Assembly (NCBI GenBank): GCA_947492925.1
Contig: CANLOQ010000003.1
Span: forward strand, 248,001 to 312,000
DNA: 64,000 nucleotides
Source of the DNA: an uncultured Sulfitobacter sp.
GTDB taxonomy: Bacteria; Pseudomonadota; Alphaproteobacteria; Rhodobacterales; Rhodobacteraceae
Direction: 5' to 3'
In this document: positions 16,080-25,244 of the stretch, one piece after another
How the letters are laid out: the number at the start of each line of letters is the position of its first letter
Numbering within the stretch: position 1 is the first letter of the stretch
Made by a program: the position numbers and the translations under genes
Notes under the pieces: model-generated
The model's input: the letters and a program-made list of their open reading frames with translations, nothing else
What the model was told of the DNA's origin: nothing
The model's database searches: none

Positions 16080-16541
16080 TCAGTCGCTTTTTGCGGGGTC
16101 CGTCGCCTCAGGTGCAGGGGGATCGGACTGGCGGATTTTGGCGACAACGATGCGTCCGTTGTTCATCTGCTTTTCGCGGCGCACCTTCAGCTTACCAAAG
16201 GGCGGCAGGTTCAGCTCTCTGTTGTCCGCCAGCGCATCACCCAGCACGGCGAGGGTCATTTCCACTGCCGGTTTGACATCTTTCTTCTTCAGGCCTGACC
16301 GCAGCACCACCTGATCAATCAATTCCTTTTTGCGCATCATCGGCCCGACAATCACAGCCTTTGGCGCGTCTACGACCGTCGGTTCGGGTGCCTTGGGTGC
16401 CTCTGCCTTTGTCTGGTCAGTGGCCGCCGCCCCCGCGACGGAAGATGCCTTTTTCGATGTCGCGGCTTTTGGTTTCGCCGCGCCCGACGCAGACTTTGAT
16501 GCCGTCGTCTTTTTTGCGGATTTGCTGGTTGTTGTGCTCAC
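16080..16541 (-). CDS. HU-family DNA-binding protein with a Lys/Ala/Pro-rich N-terminal tail
   Basis: Nucleoid-associated protein of 153 residues. The C-terminal half (about 65-145) is an HU/IHF fold: MRKKELIDQVVLRSGLKKKD, then LPPFGKLKVRREKQMNNGR. The first 60 residues are a disordered basic tail rich in Ala, Lys, Ser and Thr (KSAKKTTASKSASG), reminiscent of histone H1 tails seen on some bacterial HUs. It lies downstream of lon on the same strand; lon-hupB proximity is conserved in many proteobacteria, though here a tiny gene on the other strand separates them. The basal arm proline motif is less standard than in E. coli HU. Confidence 0.88.
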   Translation of the reverse strand: MSTTTSKSAKKTTASKSASGAAKPKAATSKKASSVAGAAATDQTKAEAPKAPEPTVVDAPKAVIVGPMMRKKELIDQVVLRSGLKKKDVKPAVEMTLAVLGDALADNRELNLPPFGKLKVRREKQMNNGRIVVAKIRQSDPPAPEATDPAKSD

Positions 16542-16668
16542 GACGGTCTCACTCTTAATTGTTTCTTGCCTGGAAACACTCTAGCCACAAACTGCCCAAA
16601 CATCCAGCATTGCTTGCTTTCCTGACGCGGTCATCTACCTTTGATAGGTCAAAAACTGGGGATGACAT

Positions 16669-16860
16669 ATGAAACGCACAACGCTGCACCTTTCACTTAT
16701 TGCTGCTCTCGCTCTGGGTTCGGCGGCCTCTGCCGGGTCGCTGGCCGATCCTGTGGTCGAACAGGATATCGTCGTCGAAGACGCCACATCCAGCAGCTCC
16801 GGCGCGCTGACCGTCGCATTGCTGGCCTATCTGATCCTGATCCCGGTGTTGGGCGACTAA
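16669..16860 (+). CDS. Tiny exported or membrane protein, unknown function
   Basis: A 63-residue protein with a clear signal peptide (MKRTTLHLSLIAALALGSAASA, cleavage near 22), a short acidic middle (DPVVEQDIVVEDATSSSSG) and a hydrophobic C-terminal segment (ALTVALLAYLILIPVLGD). Small proteins with this plan are frequent in Rhodobacterales; none I know has a defined role. It is flanked by divergent hupB and by a terminator that faces lon. The membrane-embedded C-terminus suggests inner-membrane retention after export. Confidence 0.7.
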   Translation: MKRTTLHLSLIAALALGSAASAGSLADPVVEQDIVVEDATSSSSGALTVALLAYLILIPVLGD

Positions 16861-16911
16861 GCCCGCACTGCAATCACGGGGCAGCCCTTTCTGGCTGTGA
16901 CCAAACCATAT

Positions 16912-16947
16912 AAAAAGGGCGCGCCATGCTGCATGGCGCGCCCTTTT
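16912..16947. terminator. Bidirectional terminator between the tiny gene and lon
   Basis: Sixteen-base perfect arms (AAAAGGGCGCGCCATG) around a CTG loop, with A tract before and T tract after. It serves the plus-strand gene at 16669 and the minus-strand lon. Confidence 0.92.
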
Positions 16948-16966
16948 CTAACTTCATGGCAGTGCC

Positions 16967-19378
16967 TTAGTGGGCGGTTGCCGCGTCACCACCACGGTCA
17001 CGGGCGGCCAAAGCGGCAGCTGCCGCTGCATCTTCGGCTTCCTGATCCCACTCGATGGGCTCCGGCTTGGACACCAGCGCATGCTCCAGCACCTCTGACA
17101 CGTGACTGACAGGAATGATTGTCAGTCCCTCTTTCACGTTATCAGGGATTTCCGGCAGATCTTTCTCATTCTCCTGCGGAATAAGCACCGTGGTGATTCC
17201 CCCACGCAGCGCCGCCAACAGCTTTTCTTTCAGTCCGCCAATCGGCATCGCGTTGCCGCGCAGTGACACTTCACCCGTCATCGCAATGTCTCTGCGCACC
17301 GGAATTTGCGTCAGAACGGAAACAATCGACGTGACCATTGCCAGACCGGCCGATGGACCGTCCTTGGGCGTTGCCCCGTCCGGTACGTGCACGTGAATAT
17401 CCAACGTGTCGAACTTCGGCGGCTTTACCCCGATGGCTGGGCTGATCGAGCGGACATAGGAGGACGCCGCGTCGATGCTCTCTTTCATCACATCGCCCAG
17501 CTTGCCGGTTGTCTTCATCCGGCCCTTGCCCGGCAGGCGCAGCGCCTCGATGTGCAGCAATTCGCCACCGACGGAGGTATAGGCCAGCCCGGTCACAACA
17601 CCGACCTGATTTTCCTCTTCGGCCAGACCGTAGCGGTGCTTGCGCACGCCAAGGAAGTCATCAAGATTGTCGGAGCCGACGACGACGGATTCCTCCTCCT
17701 TCTTGACGATCTTGGTCAGCGATTTCCGCGCCACCTTGGCAATCTCGCGTTCAAGGTTCCGCACACCGGCTTCCCGCGTGTAATAGCGGATCATGTCGGT
17801 GATCGCCTCATCCTTGATCTCGAACTCCTTGGCCTTCAGCCCGTGGTTCTTGACCTGCTTGCTGACCAGATGCTGCTTTGCAATCTCCAGCTTTTCGTCC
17901 TCGGTGTAGCCGGACAACGGAATAATTTCCATCCGGTCAAGGAGTGGCCCGGGCATGTTGTAGCTGTTCGATGTGGTCAGGAACATCACGTTCGAGAGGT
18001 CATATTCAACCTCCAGATAGTGATCCACAAAGGTGGAGTTCTGTTCCGGATCAAGCACTTCCAGCATGGCCGACGCCGGATCACCCCGGAAGTCCTGCCC
18101 CATCTTGTCAATCTCATCCAGGAGGATCAGCGGGTTCGTCGTCTTGGCCTTTTTCAGCGCCTGAATGATCTTGCCGGGCATGGACCCGATATAGGTCCGC
18201 CGGTGGCCACGAATTTCGCTTTCGTCGCGCACGCCACCCAGCGAGATGCGGATAAATTCGCGCCCCGTCGCTTTCGCCACAGATTTACCCAGCGATGTTT
18301 TACCCACACCCGGAGGGCCGACCAGACACATGATCGGGCCTTTCATCTTCGAAGACCGCTGCTGCACCGCGAGGTATTCGACAATGCGCTCCTTAACCTT
18401 CTCAAGACCATAGTGATCGTCGTCGAGGATCTCCTGCGCACGGCCAAGGTTCTTTTTCACGCGGGATTTTTTGCCCCACGGGATCGACAGCATCCAGTCC
18501 AGATAATTGCGAACAACGGTCGCTTCCGCAGACATCGGCGACATGTTCTTGAGCTTCTTCAGCTCCGCATCTGCCTTTTCCTTGGCTTCCTTCGAAAGCT
18601 TGGTCTCGGCGATCTTTTCTTCCAACTCGGCAATTTCGTTCTTGCCGTCCTCGCCGTCACCCAGCTCCTGCTGGATCGCTTTCATCTGTTCGTTCAGGTA
18701 ATACTCGCGCTGCGTCCGCTCCATCTGGGATTTCACGCGCGTCTTGATCTTTTTCTCGACCTGCAAGACAGACATTTCACCCTGCATCAGGCCATAAACC
18801 TTCTCAAGCCGCTCGCTCACGCTCAGCGTCTCCAGCAGGTCCTGCTTCTGCTCAACCTCAATACCAAGGTGCCCCGCCACCAGATCGGCCAGCCGCGCAG
18901 GCTCTGCCGTCTCGCCCACAGCGGTCAGCGCCTCGTCCGGCACGTTCTTCTTGACCTTAGCATAACGCTCAAACTCGTCACCCACAGACCGCAGCAAAGC
19001 CTCGGTCGTGGCGGTATCACCCGGCATTTCGGTCAGATATTCCGCCCGCGCTTCGAAAAAGTTGTCATTCTCAAGGTAGTCCGTAATGCGCACCCGCGCC
19101 TGCCCCTCAACCAGCACCTTCACAGTGCCATCGGGCAGTTTCAGCAGTTGCAGCACATTGGCCAGCACGCCGGCCTTGAAGATGCCGCTCGCTTCGGGAT
19201 CATCCTCACCGGGGTCGATCTGGCTGGACAGCAGGATCTGCTTGTCGTCCGCCATCACTTCTTCCAGCGCCCGTACCGATTTTTCGCGGCCGACGAAAAG
19301 CGGCACGATCATGTGGGGGAACACCACAATATCACGCAGCGGCAGCACCGGGTAGGACGCGTTCAATGGTTCTAACAT
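16967..19378 (-). CDS. lon: ATP-dependent Lon protease
   Basis: Cytosolic AAA+ serine protease that degrades misfolded and regulatory proteins. The 803 residues comprise an N-terminal LAN substrate-binding domain (about 8-205), a coiled region, the AAA+ module with Walker A GPPGVGKTS (354-362) and Walker B LILLDEIDKM, and the protease domain with the catalytic Ser in KDGPSAGLAM (about 680) and Lys in GGLKEKLLAA (about 723). I chose ATG 19378 because AAGGAA lies 6 bases upstream; the in-frame TTG at 19384 abuts that site. The C-terminal tail is acidic and Ala-rich. Confidence 0.97.
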   Translation of the reverse strand: MLEPLNASYPVLPLRDIVVFPHMIVPLFVGREKSVRALEEVMADDKQILLSSQIDPGEDDPEASGIFKAGVLANVLQLLKLPDGTVKVLVEGQARVRITDYLENDNFFEARAEYLTEMPGDTATTEALLRSVGDEFERYAKVKKNVPDEALTAVGETAEPARLADLVAGHLGIEVEQKQDLLETLSVSERLEKVYGLMQGEMSVLQVEKKIKTRVKSQMERTQREYYLNEQMKAIQQELGDGEDGKNEIAELEEKIAETKLSKEAKEKADAELKKLKNMSPMSAEATVVRNYLDWMLSIPWGKKSRVKKNLGRAQEILDDDHYGLEKVKERIVEYLAVQQRSSKMKGPIMCLVGPPGVGKTSLGKSVAKATGREFIRISLGGVRDESEIRGHRRTYIGSMPGKIIQALKKAKTTNPLILLDEIDKMGQDFRGDPASAMLEVLDPEQNSTFVDHYLEVEYDLSNVMFLTTSNSYNMPGPLLDRMEIIPLSGYTEDEKLEIAKQHLVSKQVKNHGLKAKEFEIKDEAITDMIRYYTREAGVRNLEREIAKVARKSLTKIVKKEEESVVVGSDNLDDFLGVRKHRYGLAEEENQVGVVTGLAYTSVGGELLHIEALRLPGKGRMKTTGKLGDVMKESIDAASSYVRSISPAIGVKPPKFDTLDIHVHVPDGATPKDGPSAGLAMVTSIVSVLTQIPVRRDIAMTGEVSLRGNAMPIGGLKEKLLAALRGGITTVLIPQENEKDLPEIPDNVKEGLTIIPVSHVSEVLEHALVSKPEPIEWDQEAEDAAAAAALAARDRGGDAATAH

Positions 19379-19577
19379 GCTCAATTCCTTATCTAAGCGA
19401 AACGGTCAGGCCCCTCTCCTAGGCAACCATCGCCGTTTCCTGTTCTGGACCATATGTAGACGTGGTCCGCCTGTTTCAATCCCCTTGCCCGGGGCTTTGG
19501 TCCATCATCGCCCCGCATCCTGCCAGTGGCAACCGCTGTTTTCACAGCATTTGATACGTCCCGACCCCCTTCGCGCT

Positions 19578-19741
19578 GGTTTCGGAGCCGCCTGTCGCCT
19601 TGCACCCCAAAGGCCGGGACAGACGGGCACGGTCAAGCCAAATCGCCGAGGGGCCCCCTTGGGGGATACGGTCTATTTGACTTGAGCGGGGCTGGCTGTT
19701 CTGGCGTGAAGCGGGGCAAGTCGTCGGGTGGGTCCGAAACC
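19578..19741 (+). repeat. Nested-palindrome element, copy 1 (in the lon-tgt intergenic region)
   Basis: The 441-base gap 19379-19819 has no gene; most of it is this element. Outer arms are 9 bp (19578-19586 GGTTTCGGA; 19733-19741). Inner arms pair at 9 of 10 positions (CAAGCCAAAT at 19634-19643; ATTTGACTTG at 19675-19684). The core 19644-19674 begins CGCCGAGGGG, has a CCCCC-TT-GGGGG mini-hairpin and ends ATACGGTCT. Copy 2 at 34398-34554 has almost the same core but different arms. It sits upstream of lon and downstream of tgt, both on the minus strand. Confidence 0.75.
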
Positions 19742-19819
19742 CGCTGGTTTTGGTGGGTCCGGGAGCTTTGAAATGGGATGGGGGGCGGGGTGTCGCGCCC
19801 CGCGCACGCCGTACCACCA

Positions 19820-20947
19820 TCACAGCGGCTCGATATCCCCCTGCGCACGCCCCGCGTGAAACGCCGCCTGCCACGCTTCAAAAGTGCCCGCCGCAATCGC
19901 GCTGCGCATTTCGTCCATGATGTCCTGATAGTAGCGCAGATTGTGCCACGTCAGCAGCATGGACGAAATGATCTCCTGCGAGCGGAACACGTGATGCAGA
20001 TAGGCGCGTGAATACTGCGTACAGGCCGGACAGCCGCAGTTCTCGTCCAGGGGACGCGGATCGTCCTGATGCCGCGCGTTCTTGATGTTCAGCACGCCCA
20101 TCCGCGTGAACACCTGCCCCGTGCGCCCCGACCGCGACGGCAACACACAATCCATCATATCAATGCCCCGCGCCACGGCCCCCACGATGTCATCGGGCTT
20201 GCCCACGCCCATCAAATAGCGCGGCTTGTCCTCCGGCAGCTGGTCCGGCGCGTAGTCCAGACAGGCGAACATCGCCTCCTGCCCCTCGCCCACGGCCAGA
20301 CCGCCCACCGCATAGCCGTCAAACCCGATCTCGCGCAGCGCCTCGGCCGATTGCGCGCGCAAATCCTGTTCCAGCCCGCCCTGCTGGATGCCAAACAGCG
20401 CGTGACCGGGCCGATCGCCAAACGCCTCCTTCGACCGCGCGGCCCACCGCATCGACAGTTCCATGCTTTCAGCGATCCGCGACCGGTCCGCAGGCAGCGC
20501 GGGACATTCATCGAAACACATCACGATATCACTGCCCAACAGCGCCTGTATCTCCATCGACCGCTCGGGCGTGATCTCGTGTTTGGACCCGTCGATGTGG
20601 CTTTTGAAGGTCACCCCCCGCTCCGTCAGCTTGCGCAGATCGGCAAGGCTCATCACCTGAAACCCGCCACTGTCCGTCAAAATCGGCCCCGACCAGTTCA
20701 TGAACTTGTGCAGCCCGCCAAGGCTGGCAATCCGCTCCGCCGTGGGGCGCAGCATCAAATGGTAGGTGTTGCCCAGCAGAATGTCCGCACCCGTCGCCGC
20801 CACGCTTTCCGGCATCATCGCCTTGACCGTCGCCGCCGTACCCACCGGCATGAACGCAGGCGTGCGGATATCACCCCGTGTCGTGCGGATCACGCCGGTG
20901 CGCGCCTTGCCGTCCTGCGCTGTCTTTTCAAAGGTGATCCCGGACAT
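19820..20947 (-). CDS. tgt: Queuine/preQ1 tRNA-ribosyltransferase
   Basis: Exchanges guanine 34 of GUN-anticodon tRNAs for preQ1 in queuosine synthesis. The 375 residues form a TIM barrel with the proton-acceptor Asp in [15 protein letters not shown], substrate residues in [11 protein letters not shown], the nucleophile Asp in [14 protein letters not shown], and the zinc site [16 protein letters not shown]. Length is normal for bacterial Tgt (about 375-380). The ATG at 20947 follows an upstream purine-rich stretch. No queA or que genes adjoin in the window. Confidence 0.96.
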   Translation of the reverse strand: MSGITFEKTAQDGKARTGVIRTTRGDIRTPAFMPVGTAATVKAMMPESVAATGADILLGNTYHLMLRPTAERIASLGGLHKFMNWSGPILTDSGGFQVMSLADLRKLTERGVTFKSHIDGSKHEITPERSMEIQALLGSDIVMCFDECPALPADRSRIAESMELSMRWAARSKEAFGDRPGHALFGIQQGGLEQDLRAQSAEALREIGFDGYAVGGLAVGEGQEAMFACLDYAPDQLPEDKPRYLMGVGKPDDIVGAVARGIDMMDCVLPSRSGRTGQVFTRMGVLNIKNARHQDDPRPLDENCGCPACTQYSRAYLHHVFRSQEIISSMLLTWHNLRYYQDIMDEMRSAIAAGTFEAWQAAFHAGRAQGDIEPL

Positions 20948-21012
20948 ATGCCTGCTCCATCATCGCGTTCATGCGGGCGTAACCCAGCCATGCAAAACTT
21001 GCAATCAGCGTG

Positions 21013-21040
21013 GTTTATCCCCACATATGGTAGGATAAAC
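21013..21040. promoter_or_regulatory. Dyad in the SPFH gene upstream region
   Basis: Perfect 8-bp inverted repeat GTTTATCC / GGATAAAC with a 12-base spacer, 20-48 bases before the GTG start of the SPFH gene. Size and position suit an operator or a 5'-UTR hairpin. No regulator is identified. Confidence 0.4.
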
Positions 21041-21060
21041 AGGGACAAAGGACATCTATA

Positions 21061-21954
21061 GTGGACATCGAACAACTGATCATCGGCATTCTGGAAAACA
21101 ACCTCGCGTGGCTGCTTCTGGCCGCCCTCGTGGTCATCCTTATCGTCAAATCGGTCAAGATTGTCCCGCAGTCCGAACAACACGTCGTCGAACGCTTTGG
21201 CCGCCTGCGCGCGGTGCTTGGCCCCGGCATCAACATGATCGTGCCCTTCATCGACCGGATCGCGCATAAAATCTCGATCCTTGAACGGCAGCTTCCCACC
21301 GCATCACAGGACGCCATCACCCGCGACAACGTGCTGACACAGGTGGACACCTCCGTCTTTTACCGCATCACCGAACCGGAAAAGACGGTCTACCGCATCC
21401 GCGACGTGGATTCAGCCATCTCCACCACCGTTGCAGGCATTGTGCGCGCCGAAATCGGCAAGATGGATCTCGACGAGGTGCAGGCCAACCGCTCCTCGCT
21501 GATCACCACGATCAAATCCACGGTCGAAGAAGCGGTTGACGACTGGGGCATCGAAGTGACCCGTGCCGAGATCCTTGACGTGAACCTTGATGCCGCCACC
21601 CGTGCCGCGATGATGCAGCAGCTCAACGCCGAACGCGCCCGCCGCGCGCAGGTGACAGAGGCGGAAGGCTCCAAACGCGCCGTGGAACTGGCCGCCGATG
21701 CAGAGCTTTATTCCTCTCAACAAACAGCCAAGGCGCGCCGCGTTCTGGCCGATGCCGAAGCCTATGCCACACAGGTGGTCGCCACCGCGATCAACGAAAA
21801 CGGGCTGGAGGCCGCACAGTACCAGATTGCCCTGAAACAGGTCGAAGCCGTGGGTGCCATGAGCAGCGGAGAAGGCAACCAGACGATTGTAGTCCCGGCC
21901 GAGGCGCTGGCCGCCTTTGGCGATGCATTCAAACTGTTGAAAGGGCGTTCATAA
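21061..21954 (+). CDS. SPFH/band-7 membrane protein (QmcA/paraslipin type)
   Basis: Inner-membrane scaffold protein of 297 residues. One N-terminal membrane helix (about 14-32) is followed by the SPFH domain (SVKIVPQSEQHVVERFGRL through about 180) and an Ala/Glu-rich coiled coil (about 185-255). The start is GTG at 21061, supported by AAAGGA 8 bases upstream. Its stop overlaps the nfeD ATG (TAATG). SPFH-NfeD pairs are a widespread two-gene module thought to organise membrane microdomains and protease access. Confidence 0.93.
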   Translation: MDIEQLIIGILENNLAWLLLAALVVILIVKSVKIVPQSEQHVVERFGRLRAVLGPGINMIVPFIDRIAHKISILERQLPTASQDAITRDNVLTQVDTSVFYRITEPEKTVYRIRDVDSAISTTVAGIVRAEIGKMDLDEVQANRSSLITTIKSTVEEAVDDWGIEVTRAEILDVNLDAATRAAMMQQLNAERARRAQVTEAEGSKRAVELAADAELYSSQQTAKARRVLADAEAYATQVVATAINENGLEAAQYQIALKQVEAVGAMSSGEGNQTIVVPAEALAAFGDAFKLLKGRS

Positions 21955-22229
21955 TGGCTGACTATCTGACGCTCTGGTGGGTCTGGATCTGCATCGCCCT
22001 TGGCGTTGGTATCCTTGAACTGCTCGCCCCCGGTTTCATCTTTCTGGGATTTGCCGTCGGCGCGCTGGCCATGTCAGCGATTGTGGCACTTTTCACCATC
22101 ACCAACATCCCCGCCCTGCTGGCGCTGTTTGCCATCCTATCGCTGGTCTCGTGGATCGGCCTGCGCACCGCCTTTCGCAAACAATCCAGCGGCGCGCGGA
22201 TTGTGACGCGCGACATCAACGAAAACTGA
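21954..22229 (+). CDS. NfeD-like membrane protein
   Basis: A 91-residue short NfeD-family protein with two to three membrane helices (about 8-30, 34-52 and 55-73), rich in Gly, and a short cytosolic tail. It lacks the serine protease domain of long NfeD proteins and is shorter than forms with a complete OB fold. It is translationally coupled to the upstream SPFH gene by a one-base overlap, so a complex with that protein is expected. Confidence 0.85.
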   Translation: MADYLTLWWVWICIALGVGILELLAPGFIFLGFAVGALAMSAIVALFTITNIPALLALFAILSLVSWIGLRTAFRKQSSGARIVTRDINEN

Positions 22230-22468
22230 CGTTATCCGCTAAGGGCGGTCTGGCATTTTAGTCCACGAAACGCCTGCCCCGTATGTCTCGGCCGGGGGGA
22301 AACACCGCTGCCTCCCGCCCCATTGGCACCGACGTCCAAACCTGCGCCCCTCTCCAGCAAACGCTTACCACCTAAACGCCTTGGCCCCACCCATTCCACG
22401 GCCTGTGCTTGAGGTCACCGCCGCCACCTGCTACCCCTCTTTGAAATACAACCGAGGGGTATATTCAT

Positions 22469-23848
22469 ATGGAAAATCTGACCTTCGGATGGGAAGAATG
22501 GATCGCGCTGCCCACGCTTGGCCTGCCGGCGATCAAGGCCAAGATCGACACCGGCGCGCGCACCTCCGCGCTGCATGCCCATGACATTGAAACCTTTGGC
22601 TCTGCCGCGAAACCCAAGGTGCGCTTTAACGTGCATCCCGTGGCCGGACGCGAAGATATCGTGATCACCTGCTCCGCCCCGCTGGTCGACCGGCGCGAGG
22701 TCACGTCCTCCAACGGCGAGGCAGAGCACCGCTATGTGATTGAAACCACGCTGGAGGTCGGCGGCCAAAGCTGGCCCATTGAGGTGACGCTGACCAACCG
22801 CGCGGGCATGACCAGCCGCATGTTGCTGGGCCGTCAGGCGTTGGCGGACCACATCTCGATTTCCGCCACCGAACGCCGCCTGCAACCCGAACTGAACTAC
22901 GACGTTTATCATTCCTCCGCCATGCGCCGCACGGCACCCAAGCGCGCCCTGCGCATCGCCGTGCTGAGCCGGGAAGACAATTATTCAACCCGCCGTCTGG
23001 TCGACGTGGGCGAAGAACGCGGTCACACGGTCGAGGTGATCGACACCACCCGCTGTTACATGGCCATCAACGCGATGGCCCCCGAAGTGCATTACGACGG
23101 CAAACGCCTGCCCCGATACGACGCGGTGATCCCGCGCATCGGCGCGTCGATCACCCCCTACGGCACCGCCGTGATCCGCCAGTTCGAGACGATTGGAACC
23201 TACTGCGTCAACGGCTCCGCTGGCATCACCGCCAGCCGCGACAAGCTGCACGCGCATCAGGTGCTGGCCTCCAAACGCATCGGCATGCCGACCACGGCCT
23301 TTGCCGCGTCGCCCAAGGACACGTCCAACCTGATGGCGCTTGTCGGCACCGCACCGCTGATCGTGAAATTGCTGGAATCGACCCAAGGCAAAGGCGTTGT
23401 GCTGGCCGAGACCAAAAAAGCCGCTGAATCCGTGATCGACGCCTTTCGCGGTCTCAAGGCCAACTTTCTGGTGCAGGATTTTGTCAAGGAAGCGGCGGGC
23501 GAAGACATCCGTTGTCTTGTGATCGCCGGCAAGGTCGTGGCCGCGATGAAACGCACCGGGGCCGAAGGGGATTTCCGCTCTAATCTGCACCGGGGCGGAT
23601 CGGCCAAGGTGGTGCGCATTTCCAGGGAAGAACGCGAAACCGCCCTGCGCGCCGCCCGTGCGTTCGGGCTGGGCAAGGCGGGCGTGGACCTGCTGCGCTC
23701 GGAAAACGGGCCGAAAGTGCTAGAAGTCAATTCCTCTCCCGGGTTCGAGGGGATCGAAAAAGCCACCGGCAAGGATATTGTCGGCAAACTTTATGACGAG
23801 ATCGAAGCGCGGGTGAAACCGCAACCGGGGCGCAAGCGAAAGACCTGA
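22469..23848 (+). CDS. RimB-RimK fusion: retropepsin-like protease domain joined to ATP-grasp glutamate ligase
   Basis: A 459-residue fusion. Residues 1-145 form a retropepsin-like aspartic (RimB-type) domain with the active-site motif [13 protein letters not shown] near 26. Residues 155-455 are an ATP-grasp ligase related to RimK, which adds glutamates to ribosomal protein S6: [38 protein letters not shown], then the Mg-binding [15 protein letters not shown]. In Pseudomonas, RimB and RimK are separate proteins acting together, so the fusion supports the partnership. Three bases separate it from a cyclase gene, indicating one operon. S6 as target is by homology. Confidence 0.88.
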   Translation: MENLTFGWEEWIALPTLGLPAIKAKIDTGARTSALHAHDIETFGSAAKPKVRFNVHPVAGREDIVITCSAPLVDRREVTSSNGEAEHRYVIETTLEVGGQSWPIEVTLTNRAGMTSRMLLGRQALADHISISATERRLQPELNYDVYHSSAMRRTAPKRALRIAVLSREDNYSTRRLVDVGEERGHTVEVIDTTRCYMAINAMAPEVHYDGKRLPRYDAVIPRIGASITPYGTAVIRQFETIGTYCVNGSAGITASRDKLHAHQVLASKRIGMPTTAFAASPKDTSNLMALVGTAPLIVKLLESTQGKGVVLAETKKAAESVIDAFRGLKANFLVQDFVKEAAGEDIRCLVIAGKVVAAMKRTGAEGDFRSNLHRGGSAKVVRISREERETALRAARAFGLGKAGVDLLRSENGPKVLEVNSSPGFEGIEKATGKDIVGKLYDEIEARVKPQPGRKRKT

Positions 23849-23851
23849 GGA

Positions 23852-25129
23852 ATGGCCTCCCCCTCCGCGCTCTTTGCCCCCGCGACAAATGACCGGGACC
23901 AAACCGAGGCCCGCAAATCACGCATCATCAATCGTGTCTGTATGGTTGCCGCCCTGCTGATCACAGCGCAACTTGCCGCACTGATCTTTGCCTATCTGAA
24001 CTACTGGGAACTTACCCCCCGCAAGACAGGCGAACTGGCAGCACAAGCCGTGCTTGCCGCCGCGTTTCTTGCCGTCATCCCGCTCAGCCGTTTCGGCTTT
24101 CGTCCCAAGGTCTACGCGCTTTTTGCGGTCGGCTTTGCCTTTGTCTGCACTTTCACGGTCCTGCACCGCGCCGGGGAACCGCATCTGCTGCTTTACACGG
24201 CCCCCTGCCTTGCCGTGTTCTTTTTCGGAACGAAAAGCAGGCTGGAACCCATCTGCCTTACCATCATGGCCTATGCGCTTGCCATGCACATCGAAATCAT
24301 CAGCGACTGGAACGCGCCCACCGATCACTTCACCTATCAACACATCAGCACGGTCGTTCCGAATTTCTGGTCCAGCATTTCTTTTTCCGATGCCACGTGG
24401 GTCTTCATGCTGATCTCAACAGCGACCCTGATGTTTGCCGCCACATATTTTGCCTACCGGCAGGTCGAACTGGCCGAAGCGGCGCTGGCGCGCGAACATG
24501 CCCGCTCAGAGGCGCTTTTGCTCGCGCTCCTTCCGAATTCTATCATGGCACGGCTCAAAGATGACCCCGAAAAGGAGGTCGCGGATGAATTTGGAAAGGT
24601 CAGCATCTTGTTCGCAGACCTCGTCGGGTTCTCAAAACTTGCTTCAACCAAATCCCCGGGTGATGTTGTGGCCCTTCTCAACCGTGTCTTTTCGCGGTTC
24701 GACGCGCTGGCCGATCAGCACGGGCTGGAAAAGATCAAGACCATCGGAGACGCCTATATGGTCGCCGCTGGCCTGCCTGATCCGCATGACAATCAGGGGG
24801 CGGCCATTGCAGAAATGGCCTTTGGTATGATTGCCGCTGTCGAGGATATTTCTGATCAGACCGGTGAACAAATATCCCTGCGCATCGGCATCCACGCAGG
24901 CCCTGCCGTGGCGGGGGTGATTGGACGAAAGAAACCATTCTACGATGTCTGGGGCGACACCATCAATGTCGCCGCGCGCATGCAATCCACCGCCGATGCG
25001 GGCACCATTCAGGTGACGCGCGAACTCAAGGACCTGCTGTCAGAGAACTACACGGCAGAGCGGCGCGGCCTGACCGATCTCAAAGGCATTGGCGCGCGCG
25101 AGACCTTCTTTCTCCGGCGTAACGGCTGA
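23852..25129 (+). CDS. Membrane-bound class III adenylate/guanylate cyclase
   Basis: A 425-residue protein with six hydrophobic segments in the first 205 residues (about 30-52, 66-84, 88-108, 112-126, 130-150, 178-200). These lead through a short helix to a cyclase homology domain (about 240-410). Both metal aspartates are present (ILFADLVGFSKLAS and TIGDAYM). Specificity Lys (EKIKTIGD) and Asp (DVWGDTIN) favour ATP as substrate, and the transition-state N/R are in NVAARM. Adenylate cyclase is therefore likelier than guanylate cyclase. The membrane part resembles the hydrophobic modules of other bacterial cyclases and has no named sensor domain. Confidence 0.9.
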   Translation: MASPSALFAPATNDRDQTEARKSRIINRVCMVAALLITAQLAALIFAYLNYWELTPRKTGELAAQAVLAAAFLAVIPLSRFGFRPKVYALFAVGFAFVCTFTVLHRAGEPHLLLYTAPCLAVFFFGTKSRLEPICLTIMAYALAMHIEIISDWNAPTDHFTYQHISTVVPNFWSSISFSDATWVFMLISTATLMFAATYFAYRQVELAEAALAREHARSEALLLALLPNSIMARLKDDPEKEVADEFGKVSILFADLVGFSKLASTKSPGDVVALLNRVFSRFDALADQHGLEKIKTIGDAYMVAAGLPDPHDNQGAAIAEMAFGMIAAVEDISDQTGEQISLRIGIHAGPAVAGVIGRKKPFYDVWGDTINVAARMQSTADAGTIQVTRELKDLLSENYTAERRGLTDLKGIGARETFFLRRNG

Positions 25130-25195
25130 AGCGAAGCCAAAGCACAAGCCGCACAAGCTGCCCTGAGGTGCGGCAACAAAAAAACTCTACCCAAA

Positions 25196-25226
25196 CAAAA
25201 ACAGCCCCCGCAATCGCAGGGGCTGT
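25196..25226 (-). terminator. Terminator of the ompA-type gene
   Basis: Stem ACAGCCCC / GGGGCTGT (25201-25208 and 25219-25226). Reading the minus strand a TTTTTG tract follows, so it terminates the OmpA-family gene. It may also act weakly on the cyclase transcript. Confidence 0.8.
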
Positions 25227-25244
25227 CTCATATCCTTGACCGAC

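Noticed and set aside
17306-19375. 689-residue plus-strand open frame antisense to lon
   Set aside because: It mirrors the lon codons, has no family motifs or ribosome-binding site, and is typical antisense openness in GC-rich DNA.
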